This document shows positions 59,846 to 64,000 of a stretch of DNA of 64,000 nucleotides, in pieces; position 1 is the first letter of the stretch; each line of letters starts with the position of its first letter. The notes under the pieces are model-generated. The model had not been told where the DNA came from. It did not search any database and worked only from the letters and a program-made list of their open reading frames with translations. Origin of the DNA: Leptidea sinapis (Eukaryota > Arthropoda > Insecta > Lepidoptera > Pieridae); NCBI RefSeq assembly GCF_905404315.1, contig NC_066309.1, positions 2,418,001 to 2,482,000 on the forward strand. Reading direction: 5' to 3'. Both the position numbers and the translations under genes were made by a program.

Positions 59846-60260
59846 GCTATTGCATAGCTTCTATCGCGGGCCTTGAGCGGGACCGAATCCAGAAATTCCG
59901 TAACGAAAATAACCTAACACTTACTACTAGATGTATATAGATATTTCGGCACGCTTTTTAGAGTTGCCGTGGAACAGCGGTTATCACATATGCTCGTTGT
60001 GCAGAAGGTCCCAGGTTCGAGCCTTTTTATCACGTTTTTTTTTTTAATTTTTATTAATTAACAAGCATTTTTATTTAGTTTCACCTGTCCCGTTGTCTGT
60101 CTGTAATCAAATCTTGCAAGTTAAATTTTACTCAGTTCCCGTTTGCTTTTTTAAAATTAATTTTATTAAAAAAAATACTGCATAAATAAAATAAATAAAT
60201 AATTATAATTGCATAAGTTGATAAAAAATGCTATGCAATAGCTTCACCGCGGCAGTCCCC
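59846..60260. repeat. Composite repeat flanked by GCTATxxxATAGCTTC words
   Basis: GCTATTGCATAGCTTC...CGCGG at 59849 recurs as GCTATGCAATAGCTTCACCG at 60230. Between them lies the tRNA-Val-like head. Confidence 0.4.
59964..60031 (+). pseudogene. tRNA-Val-like pseudogene or SINE head
   Basis: GTTGCCGTGGAACAGCGGTT, ATCACATATGC, GCAGAAGG and CCCAGGTTCGAGCC follow the order of a eukaryotic tRNA-Val. The 3' strands of the T and acceptor stems do not pair (GAGCCTTTTTATCACG), the base before the anticodon is C instead of T, and a T-run follows. Not functional. Confidence 0.65.
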
Positions 60261-60284
60261 GAGTGCCACACGTATTTTTTTTTA

Positions 60285-60440
60285 AGAGTTAGGAGCTCTC
60301 ACCACAATAGCCCACTGCGCTTCAGGTGAAACGCTTGCCCGATGAAGATTACCAATTTGCCCTGTGCTTTCCCGGGGCATAAATATAATACGGAAGTCCC
60401 AGACCCAAGAATGTCGTAAGAGGCGACTTAGGGCATTCAC
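60285..60440 (+). repeat. Interspersed repeat joined to a SINE-like copy
   Basis: GGAGCTCTCACCACAATAGC, CCACTGCGCTTCAGGTGAAA, GATGAAGATTACCAATTTGC and AATGTCGTAAGAGGCGACTT. I recall these words as a frequent lepidopteran repeat; class not assigned. Confidence 0.45.
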
Positions 60441-60444
60441 CACT

Positions 60445-60733
60445 GCTTTGCCGGCTAGATTATGGGTACCACAACGGCGACTTTTTCAACCGTGAAGCAG
60501 TAATGTGTAAGCATTACTGTGATTCTATCTGAAAGACGCCGTAAATAGTGAAATTACTGGGCAAATGAGACTTAACATCTTATGTCTCAAGGTAACTAGC
60601 GCAACGATTGTGGTGCCACTCAGATTTTTGAGTTTTTAAAGTATCCTGCATAACATTGCATTGTAATGGGCAGGGCGTATCAATTACCATCAGCTGAACT
60701 TCCTACACGTCTCATCCCTTATTGGCAAAAAAA
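60445..60733 (+). mobile_element. SINE-like family A copy
   Basis: 5' end replaced by the 60285 repeat; otherwise family order is complete, CAGTAATG/CATTACTG perfect, second inverted repeat decayed. Confidence 0.83.
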
Positions 60734-60779
60734 TGCTCATGTTAAAAAGATGACGAATACAATACGAAGTTGATTCATT

Positions 60780-61100
60780 GAGAGTTTATAGTGTTAGTAA
60801 TTTTCACGCGTTTGAAACCGGGAGGTATGTGTCGTAGGTGGGTGTAGCGATACCGACCGGTATGAAAGTTGTTTATTGGCTGTTATCAATCCGCGGACGC
60901 GTCGATCTCTTTGATCGAGATTGTATAATTGTCTAGTCAGCGGTGGCTAGTCGTCCGTTGATTTGCATTCGGACACGACATTGCTAACACGGTATCCGCA
61001 AGATATATCTTGTAACGCAGTATTTATCTTGGGTTAGTTAAGTCTAAAGTTGCACGCAATGGGCGGTTTTGTAAGAGTAAACATTGCCTCAAAGGTCATT
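60780..61100. other. Single-copy, CpG-richer block in intron 5
   Basis: No repeat landmark; contains CGCGGACGCGTCGATC, a TTTGATCGAGATTG stretch and an ATTTGCAT octamer. Could be a regulatory element; no direct evidence. Confidence 0.25.
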
Positions 61101-62713
61101 TTTACATACAAACGTGTTCGACTATTTACTCCTTGGTTTTAAACCTAGCTCAAAGTTTTTTTTTCGAATAAGATCAACAATTCTTTTGTCTGTGTCTGTA
61201 TCAATTGTTTTTGATATTTTCACAATTTTGGAAGTACTAGACTACTTCAAATAGTGCTTAATACAGTTTAATCAGAGAAAAGCCCTATATACAAATCCGA
61301 CATCAATAAGTGGGACAATAAAAAAAGTTTGGTAAAAATATTCTCTTACAATTTAGTTTTCGTAATTTTATTACTATTGTCTAAGTTCTGGAGTATGGAA
61401 TAGTAAAAAAAACACTGCTGTTTGAGTTTTTTCTGTATTTTTATGCGGATCTGAAGATTTGTGTTTTTATTCTGAGACTAGTCTCAGTCGGTATTTTAAT
61501 TTGTTTCTGCTTTAAGCGATTAAGCCACTTATGATTATACTTTGGCAACTTGATGGTAGATGATACGCAATTTCAGAGCCAATTACTTGAATTATGCGCT
61601 GCCGAATGAGTTAACTATGATAAACTGTTCACAAGAGCAATTTAAAACTATTTACCGCTTTTTCTCAACATGAGCTTCTCGGATCGGTACTAATATTCTA
61701 AGTCTGTTTAAATTTGGATTATTTGCCTTTGATTCTCTTCAAGTACCGAAAGTTATAAAATATTGCTAAGAGATGTACTGAAATTCGAAATAGGATTTAA
61801 AATCACTTATTGAACGTCAAAAATACACATACGTAGAATGGATGCAAGAACCACAGCAGGTTTCTTTTTTTTTAATGAAATATCATCACAATTTAATAAA
61901 AAAAATATTTATTTTATAATAGTAGACAAAATTAAGTGTTTAATTCCATAATGCCAAATAATTTTTTGTCACATGGCATTTTTCTGTGATTATGACTCTT
62001 GCTTCATTTCACATTGATAAAAATAATATATAAATATTTAATCATTCACTTTATTAAGTATAGTAGATTTTACTGGTATTGGTTTTAGGTTTTTGCGTAT
62101 TTTCAGTATATAAACTTTCATTATGCAAAACCTTCCAAAATCCGTGTTAGATACACAGTATATTATAATAATAATCATAAACTAATCACAGATATATTTA
62201 AAACAACAAAAAATTAAACAAATTTCATTACGTATATCAAATCGAAGTAACAGTACAAATCATTTCGTGAAAGCATAACAAAACTTTAAAATATATTCGC
62301 ATTCTTTAGCGAGCTCTGAATAGGAAGTAAACAAAAAATTCATATTGTCAGTCGAAAGTAATATCCTACTCAATCAGAAACTCTATTCAGTGTCATAAAA
62401 CAAGCTGGCTTTCATTCCGTACCAATGTTTCTTATATTCTTTACGTAATACGCAATTAAGGTGTACATAGCGAATGATTGAATTGCTTGATCTGCTCTCG
62501 TAATAAAATAGAGAGAAGATTGTCTTTAAAGATATCTGAAACTAAAATTTAACCCGCGGCGAAACTAGCCTCTGTAAGGTGCATATTTGAAACAAGTCTT
62601 TTAAAAAGCAGTCAGTGGATTTGATATTAATATATTTATTCACGTGATGTATTATTTTGATCGTTTTTGGAGTGTTGGAAATATATGATATAAATTAATA
62701 ACTATAAATATAT

Positions 62714-62840
62714 TGCAAATGAGATTTAACATCTCAAGTCTCAAGGTGACAAGCGCAATTGTAGTGCCGCTCAGAATTATTAAGTCTTACAAGAATCCTG
62801 ATCAGCACTGCATTATATTGGGCAGGGCGTATCAATTAAT
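62714..62840 (+). mobile_element. SINE-like family A fragment
   Basis: From CAAATGAGATTTAACATCTC to GGGCAGGGCGTATCAATTA. Confidence 0.8.
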
Positions 62841-62883
62841 GCGCGTAATGAATATAGTAAAAATAACAATTTATATACAGATA

Positions 62884-63030
62884 CTAGCCGTTTCCGCCTG
62901 CTTCGCTGGGTGAATTTTAAAACGAAATAAATTATGAAATATATATTCTATATATGTAGGAACGGAAAATAGGTAGCCATAAACCATCTAGGATAAATTT
63001 CGCATCGAATGGTGGTAGTTTCAAGACGAT
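62884..63030 (-). mobile_element. Helitron-like 3' end remnant
   Basis: Minus strand ends AAACGGCTAG|T with a worn GC-rich hairpin (CCCAGC...GGCGG) before it. 5' end undefined. Confidence 0.45.
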
Positions 63031-63031
63031 T

Positions 63032-63348
63032 TCACCAGTGGGAGGTTCCTTTGCACAGGAAGCCGTCTAGATTATGTGTACCACAACGGTGCCTTTTTCT
63101 GCCGTGAAGCAGTAATATGTAAGCATTACTGTGTTTCGGTCTGAAAGGCGCCGTAGCTAGTGAAATTACTGGGCAAATGAGGCTTAACATCTTATGTCTC
63201 AAGGTGACGAGCGCAATTGTAGTGCCGCTCAGAATTTTTGGGTTTTTTGAGAATCCTGAGCGGCACTGCATTGTAATGGGCAAGGCGTATCAATTACCAT
63301 CATCATGAACGTCCTGCTCGTCTCGTCCCTTATTAATATAAAAAAAAA
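63032..63348 (+). mobile_element. SINE-like family A copy
   Basis: Full length with tail; both inverted repeats nearly perfect. The opposite-strand 83-aa frame is repeat-derived. Confidence 0.9.
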
Positions 63349-63699
63349 CGATACGATCAACATACAATGTTTGACAAAGGCCATATTTAGCTGACACTGT
63401 CCTTAATTAGAATGTCAATAAAACATAATAACTAAATCAGTTCTCTTCTGTACCTTGTACATATTATAGCCTCTCACTGTGTTATGATTGCAAACTTCAA
63501 AATGAGCACGCAATGGATGAGCGACAGTGCCGTTACTGACGTTAGATTTTACTCAAAGATTAATTAAAAGATATGCCAGTGACTACCTGTCGAGAGTGAA
63601 AATGCTTCCACTTGTCAGAACACGATACACACAATTATTACACAGTCGTCTTGTCTGTATAGTAACTACATACAGATAAGTTTGTAGGCATATAATATA

Positions 63700-63940
63700 C
63701 TAGCTATTACACGCGACTCTCCGCGTGGAGAAGTAACTTTGGGCAGCATTTTTTATTTTTTAGAAAACATTGTAAATAATACACATACAAACTGCTGCGG
63801 TTAACTATTAATTGCTTATTTTACCTGGTTATATTCATAAAGATTTTGCGGGTTTGATACTCGTAAGCACGCCACATAAACTTACCCATGGAAAACAGAA
63901 TTTTTTCTTAACTTACTCCTGTAACTTCAAAGCGTTATAT
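63700..63940 (-). mobile_element. Helitron-like element, 5' end unclear
   Basis: Minus strand: CACGCG GAGAGT CGCGTG hairpin, then TAATAGCTAG and T. The end at about 63940 is a guess. Confidence 0.55.
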
Positions 63941-64000
63941 TTTTGTACCAATTATAAATACGGATAATCAGATTCGGAGTTAGGGATAAAAGCGTGACTT

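Larger units (their letters stand above)
54690..64000 (+). other. Intron 5 of PR-domain gene (continues past window)
   Basis: Starts GTAAG. No acceptor followed by a finger-coding frame was found. 57870-59230 and 61100-62700 hold nothing recognised beyond a faint LINE tail at 61775-61815 (minus). Confidence 0.5.

Noticed and set aside
59964..60031. Functional tRNA-Val gene
   Set aside because: T-stem and acceptor 3' strands do not pair and the base before the anticodon is C. Kept only as a pseudogene or SINE head.
1..64000. CRISPR arrays, bacterial operons, viral genes or biosynthetic clusters
   Set aside because: No regularly spaced repeats, no ribosome-binding sites with dense ORFs, and no viral coding frames. 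The intron-exon structure and repeats are those of an animal nuclear genome.

Overview
The window looks like nuclear DNA from a moth or butterfly (Lepidoptera). It is AT-rich, has long introns with GTAAG donors and pyrimidine-tract/CAG acceptors, and is crowded with repeats of types I associate with lepidopteran genomes: short Helitrons ending in CTAG, degenerate jockey-like LINE 3' ends, tRNA-derived SINEs and small TIR elements. There is no bacterial, viral or organellar gene content, no CRISPR array and no intact tRNA or rRNA gene. The butterfly/moth assignment rests on remembered repeat styles, not on a search.

Only one cellular protein-coding gene is supported. It lies on the + strand, is split over five exons (3630-3642, 12821-13254, 39000-39128, 40921-41017, 54572-54689) and runs off the right edge. 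The joined exons keep one reading frame at every junction. They encode an acidic, Ser/Pro-rich N-terminus, a PR (SET-like) domain and the first cysteine pair of a C2H2 zinc finger. The best match is a PRDM-family transcription regulator of the PRDM3/PRDM16 type, which in insects is hamlet (ham). The remaining zinc fingers must lie beyond base 64000.

Layout: 1-2700 is upstream flank with a LINE tail, a SINE-like copy and a Helitron. 2715-3480 is a GC-richer, CCAAT-containing probable promoter and 5' UTR region. 3643-12817 is intron 1, 13255-38999 the 25.7-kb intron 2, 39129-40920 intron 3, 41018-54571 intron 4, and 54690 to the end is unfinished intron 5. The introns hold about 18 copies or pieces of one ~300-bp SINE-like family (10 on +, 8 on -), three groups of jockey/CR1-type LINE remnants including two recognisable reverse-transcriptase C-termini, at least seven Helitron-like pieces, three or more small TIR elements (one nested inside another) and several tRNA-derived heads.

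No clearly new biological system is visible. The most informative unlisted structures are the paired base changes in a hairpin of the SINE-like family, the Helitron ends whose hairpins keep pairing while the sequence changes, a LINE-MITE-LINE palindrome at 18.7-19.4 kb, a nested MITE with a readable empty site, and a NAGNAG acceptor at exon 2 of the PR-domain gene.
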